From Bog-473 sp963755495 (GTDB taxonomy: Bacteria > Actinomycetota > Acidimicrobiia > Acidimicrobiales > RAAP-2): DNA of 64,000 nucleotides. Shown here piece by piece: positions 1-8,750 of the stretch; positions within the stretch are counted from its first letter, which is position 1, and every line of letters begins with the position of its first letter. Both the position numbers and the translations under genes were made by a program. Below the pieces are notes generated by a model that saw only the letters and a list, made by a program, of their open reading frames with translations, was not told where the DNA came from and did no database searches. Location: positions 81,555-145,554 of the forward strand of contig CAVWJS010000010.1 in assembly GCA_963755495.1 (NCBI GenBank), in the 5' to 3' direction.

Positions 1-111
1 CTCATACGAGGTCGTCTCCAATTGGGGCAAGGGACGGTCAACCTGACGGCCGAGCGGGTGGAGGCATTGGCGGTGGGGACGGCCGTGCCCGCCAGCCGTG
101 ATTTCCGTTGA
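1..111 (+). CDS. C-terminal end of a DnaE-family (error-prone DnaE2-like) DNA polymerase, partial
   Basis: The window opens inside a reading frame that gives 36 residues and then TGA at 109-111. The tail contains RGRLQ, a short beta-rich stretch (TVNLTAERVEAL) and ends SRDFR. This resembles the OB-fold end of DnaE2/ImuC-type polymerase III alpha subunits, whose last residues are commonly S-R-D-F-[RH]. DnaE2 acts in mutagenic translesion synthesis. Only the tail is visible, so it cannot be separated from the replicative DnaE1. The identification rests on this short motif. Confidence 0.55.
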   Translation, partial: LIRGRLQLGQGTVNLTAERVEALAVGTAVPASRDFR

Positions 112-210
112 GTTCAGCGTTGCCGTGTTTCCGCATCGCCCTTTGCAACGCACTCCCCTGCTGACCGGACATGGGCAACGGTCCTCATCTAGCCTGGAGC
201 ACCAGGGGAA

Positions 211-1083
211 ATGGGAGCAGCAACTCGTCTCATAGGACTCGTCGCTCTGGGGGGCGTCGTTGCACTCGGGAGCCCGGCAGCGGCCACCGCCCCGCCTCGT
301 CACGCAACCAGTCCCGCCCGTGAGGTGAGCACTGCGACGGTCACCAGCGTTTCGTTCACGGTCGATCTGCAGGCGCGCCTTCCCGCACAACGCAGCGCGC
401 ACTTGTCGGTGCAGGGTCAGATGGATTTCGTTCACCACACCCTCGTCGCCACCGTCACCGTGCCGCTCACCACGCTCCCTGCCTCGACTTCCACCGCCAC
501 CGCCACCGCCACGCCCGACACGCCTTCGATCACCCTCCATACGGAGTGGGTGAACCAACACGCGTATATGTCGGTTCCCTCCTCCTGGACGGCGTTGGCC
601 AAAGGGGCGCACACCCTGGCTCTTCCGACGTCATCTTCGTTGCAACGAATGGTGACGACCGCTCTCACGCAGTCCGCTGTCGCGCTGACCTACGCCAAGC
701 TCCTGCTCGACGAGTTGACCGACCATCGCACCGCGCTCCGTCTAGGTTCCCGCACGATCGGTGGTGTACCGGCCACGGGGTCCAAGGTTCATCTGACGCT
801 GGCGCAGCTTCTCAAGCTGGTGCCTGAGCTGTCGCCCACCATGACAAAGGCCGCCACTCGCTTGGCCGGCCAGACGATCCCGTCCACGGTGTGGGTGGAC
901 CGCCGGGGACGGCTGGTCGAGGTCGATCTGGCTCAGTCCAAAGGTGCGACGGCGTGGGTGAGCGGCACCCTGCGGTTCTCGCACTATGGTGCGCCGGCCG
1001 TGGCACCGGTACCGCCCGCGGCCACCGTGAAGCCGATTCCGCGTGCGCTGGCGCAGCTGCTGGGCCGGTGGTACTACTTCTGA
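211..1083 (+). CDS. exported protein of unknown function
   Basis: This 290-residue protein has an N-terminal signal peptide: a Thr-Arg start, a Leu/Val/Gly-rich core at about residues 7-20, and an Ala-rich cleavage region near 25. There is no lipobox cysteine, so it is probably secreted or cell-wall located. A Ser/Thr/Ala-rich stretch lies near residues 90-105. The rest alternates short hydrophobic and Thr-rich segments, as in beta-rich secreted proteins. It vaguely recalls LppX/LprG-type lipid-binding folds, but I see no diagnostic motif and assign no function. A purine-rich run (AGGGGA) sits just before the ATG. It stands alone between the polymerase tail and the Rieske gene. The C-terminus is Tyr-Tyr-Phe. 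Confidence 0.6.
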   Translation: MGAATRLIGLVALGGVVALGSPAAATAPPRHATSPAREVSTATVTSVSFTVDLQARLPAQRSAHLSVQGQMDFVHHTLVATVTVPLTTLPASTSTATATATPDTPSITLHTEWVNQHAYMSVPSSWTALAKGAHTLALPTSSSLQRMVTTALTQSAVALTYAKLLLDELTDHRTALRLGSRTIGGVPATGSKVHLTLAQLLKLVPELSPTMTKAATRLAGQTIPSTVWVDRRGRLVEVDLAQSKGATAWVSGTLRFSHYGAPAVAPVPPAATVKPIPRALAQLLGRWYYF

Positions 1084-1158
1084 GCCCGAGGATCACCGGA
1101 TGGTTGTCGGCTCGCTCTTCTTGACGGCGGCGAGCGAAGCGGGTGAGGGTGGTACGCC

Positions 1159-2184
1159 ATGAGCCGCCCCCTTTCCAACGTCGACCCGGCCCTGCGGCAC
1201 TGCTGGCATCCGGTGGCGCGTCCGTCGGAAGTGACCGCGCGACCACAGAGGTTCATGCTGCTGGGGGAGCCGTGGGTTCTCTATAGGGCTGAGGGGAAGA
1301 TCGTGGCCTTCGCTGATCGGTGCCCACATCGGCGCACACCGCTTTCGATAGGGCATTGCGAGGATGGGGTGCTGCAGTGCGCCTACCACGGCTGGCGGTT
1401 CGATTCCTCGGGAGCTTGCATCGAGATCCCTGCGCTAGGGGCAGGTGCGCACCTGCCCCCGGCCGCCCGGCTCTCTGCTCCGGCCGGATTGGTGGAAGCC
1501 CATGGCATGGTGTTCTTGGCGCCGGAGACTCCCATCGCCCCCCTCGGCTCTATTCCCGAGGCCGATAACCCCTCGTTCGAAGCGGGAGAGCTGCCCACCT
1601 TGTCGGCAAGGGCGTCGGCTGGATTGCTGGCGGACAACTTTCTCGATGTGGCGCACTTTCCCTTCGTCCACGACGGGACATTTGGGGCCGACGAGGCAGC
1701 CGAGGTGCCGCTGTACTCAGTGGCGCGGGACGGTTGGTCGTTCACCATGTCGTACGAGCACTCGTTCGCCAATCGAGAGGATCCCGGTGTCCTCGCCGGC
1801 CTGCGCCCCCTGGTGCAGAACCGCCGCTTGACCTACCGCCTCGACGCTCCCTTCCACTTGAGCCTGCGCATCGAATTCATCGAGGCAGGCGGGACGAACG
1901 TGATCGGGTTCTTCTTGCAACCCGAATCGTCTGAGCGCTGTCGGATCTTCACCACTCTGTGGCGCGACGACCTCTCGGGCGACCCGACCCGGATGGCCGA
2001 GGCGATCGACTTCGAGGTGGCGGTCTTCCGCGAGGACCTCGTCATTCAAGAAGCATTCGACGAACTGGTCCTGCCGTTGAATCCTACGGCCGAGGTGCAC
2101 ACCCGGGCCGATCGCACGACGCTCGAGCTACGGCGTGTGCTGTCCGATCTGGTCGGGGCGGCCGCGGACGCTGAGGTCCCATGA
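1159..2184 (+). CDS. Rieske [2Fe-2S] aromatic-ring hydroxylating or O-demethylating oxygenase, VanA-like
   Basis: The 341-residue protein has an N-terminal Rieske domain with the cluster ligands Cys55-x-His57 and Cys74-x2-His77 (followed by Gly-Trp). A C-terminal catalytic domain carries the mononuclear iron motif Asn160...Asp163-x2-His166...His171. This is the layout of vanillate O-demethylase and related oxygenase alpha subunits. Such enzymes need a separate reductase to supply electrons, and none is encoded nearby. The substrate is unknown: an aromatic acid is usual, but these oxygenases also act on sterols and N-heterocycles. Its stop overlaps the upp start by four bases (ATGA), so the two are co-transcribed. 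That pairing hints at a role near nucleobase metabolism. Confidence 0.8.
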   Translation: MSRPLSNVDPALRHCWHPVARPSEVTARPQRFMLLGEPWVLYRAEGKIVAFADRCPHRRTPLSIGHCEDGVLQCAYHGWRFDSSGACIEIPALGAGAHLPPAARLSAPAGLVEAHGMVFLAPETPIAPLGSIPEADNPSFEAGELPTLSARASAGLLADNFLDVAHFPFVHDGTFGADEAAEVPLYSVARDGWSFTMSYEHSFANREDPGVLAGLRPLVQNRRLTYRLDAPFHLSLRIEFIEAGGTNVIGFFLQPESSERCRIFTTLWRDDLSGDPTRMAEAIDFEVAVFREDLVIQEAFDELVLPLNPTAEVHTRADRTTLELRRVLSDLVGAAADAEVP

Positions 2185-2813
2185 ATGGCGTCACGCTGCT
2201 CGATCACCCAGTGGTGGCGCACCGGGTCACGACGCTGCGCGACAAGCGCACGGACCGCGACACGTTTCGACAGCTGATCTCGGAGATCTCCCGCTTCTTG
2301 GCCTACGAGGCGCTGCGCGATCTCGGGACCACCCCGGTCGTAGTCGACACCCCGGTCGTCGACGGCGCGCCGGGACGCAGGGTGACCGAGAACATCCTCG
2401 TCGTGCCGATCCTGCGGGCCGGATTGGGCATGGTGCAGGCCATGCAAGAGGTGGTGCCCTTGACCGAGGTGGCCCACGTCGGCTTGCGGCGTGACGAGCA
2501 CACCCTTCACTCCGAGGTCTACCTCAACCGGCTGCCAGCGGACCTGACGGGACGCCGAGTCATCGTCTGCGATCCGATGCTGGCCACCGGCGGTTCGTTG
2601 GTTCAGGTGTGCGACCTGGTGGTGGACCGGGGTGCCCGAGAGGTGCTCGCCCTCTGTGTCATAGCGTCGGTTCGGGGGATCGCCTCGTTTCACGTGGCGC
2701 ACCCCACGGTCGGGCTCTATTGCGCCGCGGTCGATCCCGAACTGAACGAGGCGGGCTACATCGTGCCGGGGCTCGGCGACGCGGGGGACCGGCTTTTCGG
2801 TCCGCCCGGCTGA
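2181..2813 (+). CDS. upp: uracil phosphoribosyltransferase
   Basis: This cytosolic enzyme converts uracil plus PRPP to UMP. The 210-residue length is normal for Upp. Visible signatures are RDEHT in the flexible loop, the PRPP-binding stretch VIVCDPMLATGGS, and the uracil-binding C-terminus AGYIVPGLGDAGDRLFG. The start overlaps the Rieske oxygenase stop by four bases, so translational coupling is likely. Upp lies in a cluster with a cytosine deaminase, a second PRTase-type protein and an NCS1 permease. Together they could import cytosine, deaminate it to uracil and salvage it to UMP. Confidence 0.93.
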   Translation: MNGVTLLDHPVVAHRVTTLRDKRTDRDTFRQLISEISRFLAYEALRDLGTTPVVVDTPVVDGAPGRRVTENILVVPILRAGLGMVQAMQEVVPLTEVAHVGLRRDEHTLHSEVYLNRLPADLTGRRVIVCDPMLATGGSLVQVCDLVVDRGAREVLALCVIASVRGIASFHVAHPTVGLYCAAVDPELNEAGYIVPGLGDAGDRLFGPPG

Positions 2814-2837
2814 GGGCCGACCCTGGGCGAGGCCGCC

Positions 2838-3307
2838 CTAACGACCCGATGTCCTCGTACCAGAGCTCGGGGTGGGCCGCGATGAAGCTGCCCAGCAACT
2901 CGATGCACTCAGGATCGTCGAGGGTAATGACCTCGGTGCCGTGCTGCGGCCACCCAGTCGTGGCCGCCGACGAAGTTCTCTGCCTCGCCGATGACGACCG
3001 TGCCGATCTGGAACTGGCGGATGAGGCCACTGCAGTACCAGCACGGCGAAAGCGTCGTGACCATCACACAGTCGGCGTAATGCCGACGCCGCCCCGCATT
3101 GCGGAATGCTGCCGTCTCGGCATGGGTCGAGGCATCGTCGTCCTGGACCCGGCGGTTGTGCCCTCGCCCGAGCAGCGTCCCGTCGCGATCGAAGAGGGCG
3201 GCGCCGATGGGGATGCCACCCTCGGCGAGCCCTGCCCTGGCCTCCTCGCGCGCCACGGCCAGGAATTCTCGGGCCGCGGCCTCCGTGAGCGGCTCATTTG
3301 CGGTCAC
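2838..3307 (-). CDS. cytosine deaminase, yeast FCY1 type (frameshifted near the C-terminus)
   Basis: This zinc deaminase converts cytosine to uracil and ammonia. From a GTG start at 3307 the frame shows the CDA-family zinc site His62-Ala-Glu64 and Ser-Pro-Cys89-Trp-Tyr-Cys92. The SPCWYC form is typical of the small fungal-type cytosine deaminases rather than TadA. The FCY1-like C-terminus (LDDPECIELL...WYEDIG) is present but lies in another frame from about 2950, which implies one extra base near 2946-2951. A second extra base in the CCC run at 2845-2847 would give the expected ending EDIGR and a stop at 2838-2840. It is convergent with upp and divergent from the PRTase gene. Either sequence error or a decaying gene. 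Confidence 0.72.
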
Positions 3308-3333
3308 GGGGCGCTCCGGCGAGAGTCATGTGC

Positions 3334-3950
3334 ATGACCGCAGATCGTACCTACGCCGCCATGGTCGGAAGCCAGGCGGTCGAACTGCCTCTGGTGCCCC
3401 TCTCCGACGACCTGACCATCGCGCTGTTGATCTGCGTGGATCATGGCGTGGCCTTCGCCGAGGTGGCGGGGCGCGAGTTAGCCGACCTTATGCGGCCGGC
3501 CGCACCCGAGATCGTGGTGTCGGTGGCCACCATGGGCATACCCCTGGCAATCGAGGCCAGCCGGGCGCTGGGGCTCGACGACTATGTGATCTTGCACAAG
3601 ACGCCGAAGATCCACCTGGGCGAGACGTGGTCCGAGCCGGTCACCTCTATCACCACGGACAAGCCCCAGCGATTGCGCATGGACCCGGCCCGCGTCGACG
3701 CCGTGCGCGGGCGCCGGGTGGCAGTGGTCGACGACATCATCTCGACGGGTGCCTCCACCTTGGCCGCACTGCGCCTGGTCCGGCGCATCGGGGCCGAGCC
3801 AGTGGTCATCGGCACGCTCATGACCGAGGGCTCGGGTGGCGCGCTGCCCTGGGAGCGGACGCCGACAACGTCCGCTCCCTCGGGTCAATGCCGCTCTTTC
3901 GGCCCGGCCCGGACGGTAGCGGCAGGCTGATCGAGGACTGGGAGGGTTAG
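3334..3950 (+). CDS. phosphoribosyltransferase-family protein, adenine PRTase-like (frameshifted)
   Basis: A type I PRTase fold is shown by the PRPP-binding motif VAVVDDIISTGAST, preceded by a substrate-side region with MGIP and a KTPKIHLGETW stretch. The closest known group is Apt- or Xpt-like salvage PRTases; the exact base is uncertain. The start at 3334 (MTADRTY) is preferred over the upstream ATG at 3298, which would overlap the divergent deaminase. Near 3834-3836 the frame breaks. The natural C-terminus (WRAALGADADNV... to LIEDWEG, stop 3948-3950) is one frame over, consistent with one missing G in a GGG run. It sits between the deaminase and the NCS1 permease, so a nucleobase-salvage role is likely. 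Confidence 0.65.
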
Positions 3951-5448
3951 CTACAAGAGTCCTTCGGCCTTGAGGAGGACGTCTTGCTCGTCGGCCTGCT
4001 TGCGGACACCGCCGTACGCCGAGGATCAAGTACACCAGGCCGCCGACGCCGAAGCCCAGGAACACGCTGAAGTCGGCCCCGAAATTCGCTGGGTAATTCG
4101 TGGTGTGGAACGTGAGCTCGTTCAGCCAGTGCGGGAGCGTGAAGGTGGCCGAGAGTGCCGAGATAGCGGCGTACATGCCCACCAACTGGGCAATGAGTGC
4201 CGGCCAATACACGCCGCCCGAACGCCAGTAGAGGCTGTCGCTTCCCGTTTTTTGCAACTCGGCCGGCACGTAGCGGTAGCGGCGCAGAATCCAGTCGACC
4301 ACGAAGATGGCCGCCCACGGCGCGATCCAGACGATCACGACGTCCACGAAGTCACTCAGATATGTCGAGAACGATGAGTTGAAGACGGCGTACATCGTCA
4401 CGCCCAGCGCAATGATGCAGTCAATGATGACCGCCTGGTAGCGCTTGACCGGTATCCCGATGGCCTGCAGTGTCACGCCGGAGGAATACATGTCCAGGCT
4501 GTTGATACAGAAGAGCTGGAGGGCGGCAAAGATCATGAAGACCACGACCAACCAGGGGGGGATCACGCCCTGGTGCGCCAGGGGCAAGAATCCCCCCGTG
4601 CCTTGTCCGATGCCCACGATGAAGGTGGCCACGGCGGCCCCCAAGGTCATGATGAGAATTTCAGGGAGCGCAGTGCCCAGGAACACCCAACCCACGATGC
4701 CTCTCTTCGAGGTGTCAACGGCGCAATAGCGGGTGTAGTCATTGCCGCATTCGGTCCAACCCAGCCCACTCAGAGCGATGGTGAAAGCCAACCCCTCCGT
4801 ATAGGTCTCCCAGTCGGCGCTGTGGACCCCATGGAGATGCGCGTGCGGGATTGCAAAGCCAAGGAGGATGGCGAAGAGGATGACGAAGGGGATGATCAGG
4901 GCGCGGAGCGACTTCACAATGGTGGCGTGGCCGAGGAAGGGCAGGACGCCCTGGATCAGCACGGCGACGATGACCAGAATCACCTTCGCCGGGTCGCCGA
5001 ACGAGAATCCGGCCTTCGTGATGAGTACGAGCCCCGCCCCGACAATAAGGATGAGCCCTTCGACCTCGAACCCGATCTGGGTCACCCAGTTGAAGAACGA
5101 AATGGGTCGCGAGCCATTGGGGCCATAACTGGCCCGGTTGATGGCAAAGACGGTGGTTCCCGTCTGCGGGCCCTGGAGAGAGCAAATTCCCAACAGGAAG
5201 TACGAGAGGTTTCCGATGACGATGAGGGACAGAGCCTGGATGAACGTGAACTTGAACACGCTCATCAAAATGCAGCCGTAGATGAAGTACTCCACCTGAA
5301 TGCTGGCGCCGGCCCACATGCCGAAGATGTCCCTCGGCTTGGCCCAACGTTCGCTTGGGGGGATGAAGTCCACCCCGTGTTGTTCGACGTGGAACGCCTC
5401 GTCGGACTGCGGGTCGTGGATGACCGCTACGTCTTCTGCGATTGCCAC
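3951..5448 (-). CDS. NCS1-family cytosine/purine permease (C-terminus frameshifted)
   Basis: This integral membrane symporter of the nucleobase-cation-symport-1 family has about twelve hydrophobic segments. NCS1 features include an N-terminal PPSERWAKPRDIFGMW stretch before helix 1, a Gly-Pro-x-Thr-Gly-Thr turn (GPQTGT) after helix 2, and ASYGPNGSRPISF. The start is GTG at 5448 with GGGAGG seven bases upstream. The last 17 residues (VRKQADEQ... to a TAG at 3951-3953) are one frame over from about 4009-4014, implying one extra base there. It is convergent with the PRTase gene and divergent from cobQ. The neighbouring cytosine deaminase suggests cytosine as substrate; allantoin, uracil or thiamine precursors are alternatives within the family. 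Confidence 0.82.
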
Positions 5449-5594
5449 CGTGTTGCCTCCCTTGTTGTCGCCTCGTACTGCGCCCCGTTGCCGACTGGCA
5501 CTGCTGGACCCGGGCTCACCATCGATCGGCGAGGATGTCCCGTCCGTGGACGCGGCCCTGCGCGCTCGATGCACAGAGCAACCGTGCCATTCAT
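5427..5594 (-). CDS. possible 55-codon leader ORF overlapping the permease start
   Basis: On the minus strand an ATG at 5594 has a good ribosome site (AAGGAG, nine bases upstream). It runs for 55 codons and stops at 5427-5429, inside the first codons of the permease in another frame. The product is Arg/Pro-rich and unlike any family I know. If translated, it could couple to or tune permease translation. It may equally be a chance frame in high-GC DNA. Confidence 0.2.
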   Translation of the reverse strand: MNGTVALCIERAGPRPRTGHPRRSMVSPGPAVPVGNGAQYEATTREATRWQSQKT

Positions 5595-5716
5595 CACGGC
5601 AGTCTCCTTAGATGTCGCGTCCTCACACCCCGCCTCGTCCGATTCGGCGCGCCTGCACTGCCAACGCGACCGAAGGTTGTTGGTCCTCACCTTGTTTGGT
5701 GCGGCGTCCCACGTCA

Positions 5717-5759
5717 AGTGCAACTACGTGAACAGCATGAGAACTCACGTGGATGCACT
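5717..5759. promoter_or_regulatory. 15-bp imperfect inverted repeat before cobQ, probable operator
   Basis: GTGCAACTACGTGA (5718-5731) and TCACGTGGATGCAC (5745-5758) are inverted copies with two mismatches. A flanking A/T pair extends each arm to 15, and the spacer is 13 bases. It lies in the gap of about 320 bases between the permease start (5448) and cobQ (5770), and it covers the alternative cobQ ATG at 5737. I see no cobalamin-riboswitch core here. The binding protein is unknown. Confidence 0.5.
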
Positions 5760-5769
5760 AGAAAAGGTC

Positions 5770-7299
5770 ATGGCTCGCAGTGGCGCTCTCATGGTTTGCG
5801 GGACGACGTCGGACGCGGGCAAGTCGACGGTGGTGGCCGGACTGTGCCGGCTGCTAGCCCGCCAGGGTGTCTCGGTGGCCCCGTTCAAGGGGCAGAACAT
5901 GTCGCTGAACTCGGTGGTGACGACACAAGGTGCGGAGATCGGCCGGGCGCAGTGGCTGCAAGCGGTGGCCGCGGGCGCGACGCCGGAGGCGGCCATGAAT
6001 CCCGTTCTCCTCAAGCCCACCGGGGAGCGCTCGTCACAGGTGATCGTCATGGGCCGGCCCCTGGCGACGCGAGAGGCGGCCGATTATCAACGGTCCAAGG
6101 TGGACCTGGTCGGGATCGTCGACGGAGCCTTGGCCGACCTGCGTTCCCGCTTCGACGTGGTGATCTGCGAGGGAGCAGGGAGCCCGGCCGAGATCAATCT
6201 CCTGGCGTATGACATCGTGAACTTGGGACTGGCCGCCCGGGCCGGCATTCCCGCTGTCGTGGTGGGTGACATACACCGGGGAGGTGTATTCGCCCATCTC
6301 TACGGCACGGTGGCCATTTTGCCCGAGGACCTGCGTCGTTGCGTCAAGGCCTTCGTGATCAACATGTTCCGGGGAGACCCTGCATTGCTCGGCGACGCCA
6401 TGGAGCAACTCGAGGCTCGCTGCGGCGTCCCGACTCTGGGCGTTCTGCCTTACCTGCCCGGACTGGTGCTCGACGCCGAGGACTCCTTGCACCACGCGCT
6501 GGCGGCGTACGTGACCGGACCCCGTGAGCCCAAGGCCGAGCCGCTCGACGTCGCCGTTCTTCGGCTGCCCCGCTTGTCGAACTTCACCGACTTCGATCCC
6601 CTTTTGGTCGAGCGCGACGTGGATGTCCGTTTCGTGGACCACCCTTCGGCCTTCGGTGACCCCGATCTCATCGTGCTCCCGGGGACCAAGTCAACTGTGG
6701 CCGATCTAGCTTGGTTGGGAACGAGCGGGCTGCGCGACGCGATGTCGGCCCGCCGCCGCACACCTGCGCCTCCGACGATCCTGGGCATCTGCGGTGGCTT
6801 CCAGATGTTGGGACACGGCATCGAGGATCCCTCTGGAGTGGAGTCCGCCGTGCCCTCGGTGTCGGGTTTAGGTTGGCTCCCGCTGGTCACCCGGTTCGAG
6901 TCCGAAAAGGTCACTCGGCTGCGGTCCGGCAAGGGATCGACCGGCGCTCCGGTGCAGGGCTACGAGATCCGCCACGGAAGGAGTCGCGCCTTGCCGGGAT
7001 GGGAGTCGTGGCTCACGCTCGAGGGCGACGATCCGGTGGAAGGTGGCCAGGTGGGGAGCGCCTGCGATCCCGAGCGACAGGTGTACGGGACCACGTTGCA
7101 CGGTCTCTTCGAGGAGGACCGCTTCAGGGGAGAGTTCCTCAGGACCGTGGCCGCGGACCGGGGAAAGAATTGGCGTTCGTCGGATGGCTCCTTTGCCGCG
7201 GCGCGTGAACGTCAGATCGATCAAGTGGCCGATGCGTGTGCGGCGTATCTCGATATCGACGCTTTGTGGCGTCTCGTTGAAGGAAAACCTTTACGCTGA
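5770..7299 (+). CDS. cobQ: cobyric acid synthase (adenosylcobyrinate a,c-diamide amidotransferase)
   Basis: CobQ/CbiP carries out the ATP- and glutamine-dependent amidations that turn adenosylcobyrinic acid a,c-diamide into cobyric acid. The 509-residue length is normal. The N-terminal synthetase half starts with the P-loop-like MVCGTTSDAGKST and has the family stretch VAPFKGQNMSLNS. The C-terminal triad-type glutaminase has its nucleophile Cys341 in LGICGGFQMLG and the partner His444 in TTLHGLFE. The ATG at 5770 fits the family N-terminus. An in-frame ATG at 5737 would put eleven extra residues over the inverted repeat. The frame is open far upstream, but that stretch overlaps the permease antisense and is not coding. 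No other cobalamin gene is in the window. Confidence 0.93.
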   Translation: MARSGALMVCGTTSDAGKSTVVAGLCRLLARQGVSVAPFKGQNMSLNSVVTTQGAEIGRAQWLQAVAAGATPEAAMNPVLLKPTGERSSQVIVMGRPLATREAADYQRSKVDLVGIVDGALADLRSRFDVVICEGAGSPAEINLLAYDIVNLGLAARAGIPAVVVGDIHRGGVFAHLYGTVAILPEDLRRCVKAFVINMFRGDPALLGDAMEQLEARCGVPTLGVLPYLPGLVLDAEDSLHHALAAYVTGPREPKAEPLDVAVLRLPRLSNFTDFDPLLVERDVDVRFVDHPSAFGDPDLIVLPGTKSTVADLAWLGTSGLRDAMSARRRTPAPPTILGICGGFQMLGHGIEDPSGVESAVPSVSGLGWLPLVTRFESEKVTRLRSGKGSTGAPVQGYEIRHGRSRALPGWESWLTLEGDDPVEGGQVGSACDPERQVYGTTLHGLFEEDRFRGEFLRTVAADRGKNWRSSDGSFAAARERQIDQVADACAAYLDIDALWRLVEGKPLR

Positions 7300-7341
7300 A
7301 CGTCGGCTGGCGCCCGGGAGTGGCAGTGGCATCGCCACCGC

Positions 7342-8724
7342 TCACTGTCCCAGCAGGCGCTCCATGCGATGGGCCAGGCGGCTTGGCCGCCCCTTGCGTT
7401 CCTCGGTGTGATCGGCCAACTTCATGGTCCAGAGCCCGGCGTTGACCCCGAGCCAGCGCAGGGGCTCGGGCTCCCACGAAGGAGACCGGTGATTGACCCA
7501 CGGGAGGTGGGTGAGATCCGAGTCGGTCCCGGTGATGAGGTCAGCCAAGGTGCGGCCGGCCAGATTGGTGGTGGCGACGCCGTCGCCGACGTAGCCCCCG
7601 GCCCAGGCCAGGCCGAGGTGACGATCGAAACCGACCGACGAATGCCAGTCCCGCGGAATGCCCAGGGGACCCCCCCAGGCGTGGGTGAACTGCGAGGGGT
7701 CGAGGGCCGGGAAGAGGTTGACCAGCGTCTCCCGCAAGAGTTTGTGCACGGCCGGTGTGCTGTCAAAGGAAGCACGCACGTTGGAGCCGAAGTGATACGG
7801 CGCGCCACGCCCACCGAAGGCGATCCGCCCGTCGGCCGTACGTTGCCCGTAAATGATCATGTGCCGGTAGTCGGTGAAGGTGGCCCGGGTCCCGAGTCCG
7901 GCCCCGGCCCAGAAGGCGTCGCCCAAGGGCTCAGTCGCCACCATGAGCGAGTACACCGGCGCCAACGTGCGCTTCTCGCCGGGCAACGTCGGCGTCCACG
8001 CTTCGAGGGCGCGCACGACAACGTTCGCCTTGACGGCGCCTGCGGTGGTGCGCACCAGGGGTGACTGGCCGTGGCCCCCCGGAATGATGGCGATGACCTC
8101 GGTGTGTTCGTGAATCGTGACGCCCCTCCGTTCGACTGCATCGCCGAGGCCGCGGGCGAGGAGCGCAGGCTGGATCGCCGCACAATGCGGGGTGAACGTG
8201 GCGCCGAGGATCCCGTCGATGCCGACGGCCGTCGCGGCCTCGCGGGCGTCCAGCCAACGCAGATCCTCTTCTCCGAAGCCGAGCGCCCGGGCTTCCTCCA
8301 CGTCTGCCAGCGCCCGGGCTCGCTGCGCCGGGGTCCGCGCTGCATCGACGGTGCCGCCTTTGGTGAAGTGACAATCGATGCCTTCTTCGTCGGCTGCCGC
8401 GCCCACCTCGTCAACGGTGGTCTGCATGGCGCGCCGCATGCGGTGCATGGCGTCGGACCCATAGAGCCGGGCCAGTGCCGCGTCGGAAGTGGAGAAGAGC
8501 GCCGAGCACCAGCCTCCGTTGCGACCGGAGGCGCCGAACCCCACCACCTCCTTCTCCACGATGACGATACGGAGAGACGGGTCGGCCTGGGCCAGGGCGC
8601 GGGCAGTCCAAAGTCCGGTGAATCCCGCACCGACGATGCACACGTCCGCCTCGAGGTCGCCGGTCAACGAGGGGCGTGCGGGCAATGGGTCCGCAATGGC
8701 ATCCCACCAGAGGGAGAGGTGCAT
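7342..8724 (-). CDS. FAD-dependent amine oxidoreductase, DAO/PuuB-like
   Basis: The 460-residue flavoprotein of the DadA/gamma-glutamylputrescine oxidoreductase family has the N-terminal dinucleotide motif VGAGFTGLW (Gly32, Gly34, Gly37) followed by VIVEKEVVGFGASGRNGG, the family's conserved FAD stretch. The C-terminal GG-x-GDG region (WAGGYVGDGVATTNLAG) closes the FAD site. It probably oxidises a secondary or modified amine, releasing an aldehyde plus H2O2 or reduced carrier. The start at 8724 is 27 bases after the aminotransferase stop, so the order is lrp, aminotransferase, oxidoreductase. Together with the divergent aldehyde dehydrogenase this resembles actinobacterial polyamine-utilisation clusters. 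The exact substrate is inferred. Confidence 0.82.
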   Translation of the reverse strand: MHLSLWWDAIADPLPARPSLTGDLEADVCIVGAGFTGLWTARALAQADPSLRIVIVEKEVVGFGASGRNGGWCSALFSTSDAALARLYGSDAMHRMRRAMQTTVDEVGAAADEEGIDCHFTKGGTVDAARTPAQRARALADVEEARALGFGEEDLRWLDAREAATAVGIDGILGATFTPHCAAIQPALLARGLGDAVERRGVTIHEHTEVIAIIPGGHGQSPLVRTTAGAVKANVVVRALEAWTPTLPGEKRTLAPVYSLMVATEPLGDAFWAGAGLGTRATFTDYRHMIIYGQRTADGRIAFGGRGAPYHFGSNVRASFDSTPAVHKLLRETLVNLFPALDPSQFTHAWGGPLGIPRDWHSSVGFDRHLGLAWAGGYVGDGVATTNLAGRTLADLITGTDSDLTHLPWVNHRSPSWEPEPLRWLGVNAGLWTMKLADHTEERKGRPSRLAHRMERLLGQ

Positions 8725-8750
8725 GTAGCGGCCCCCTTCCTCTGGATTTC

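Noticed and set aside
4573..5769. N-terminal extension of cobQ by about 400 codons
   Set aside because: This part of the frame is antisense to the permease, and CobQ families start at the P-loop region.
5449..5769. Cobalamin riboswitch before cobQ
   Set aside because: I could not find the B12-box core or the surrounding helices; only the inverted repeat is clear.
7300..7341. Bidirectional terminator between cobQ and the FAD oxidoreductase
   Set aside because: GCAGTGGC/GCCACCGC can pair with one mismatch but has no T-run in either direction.
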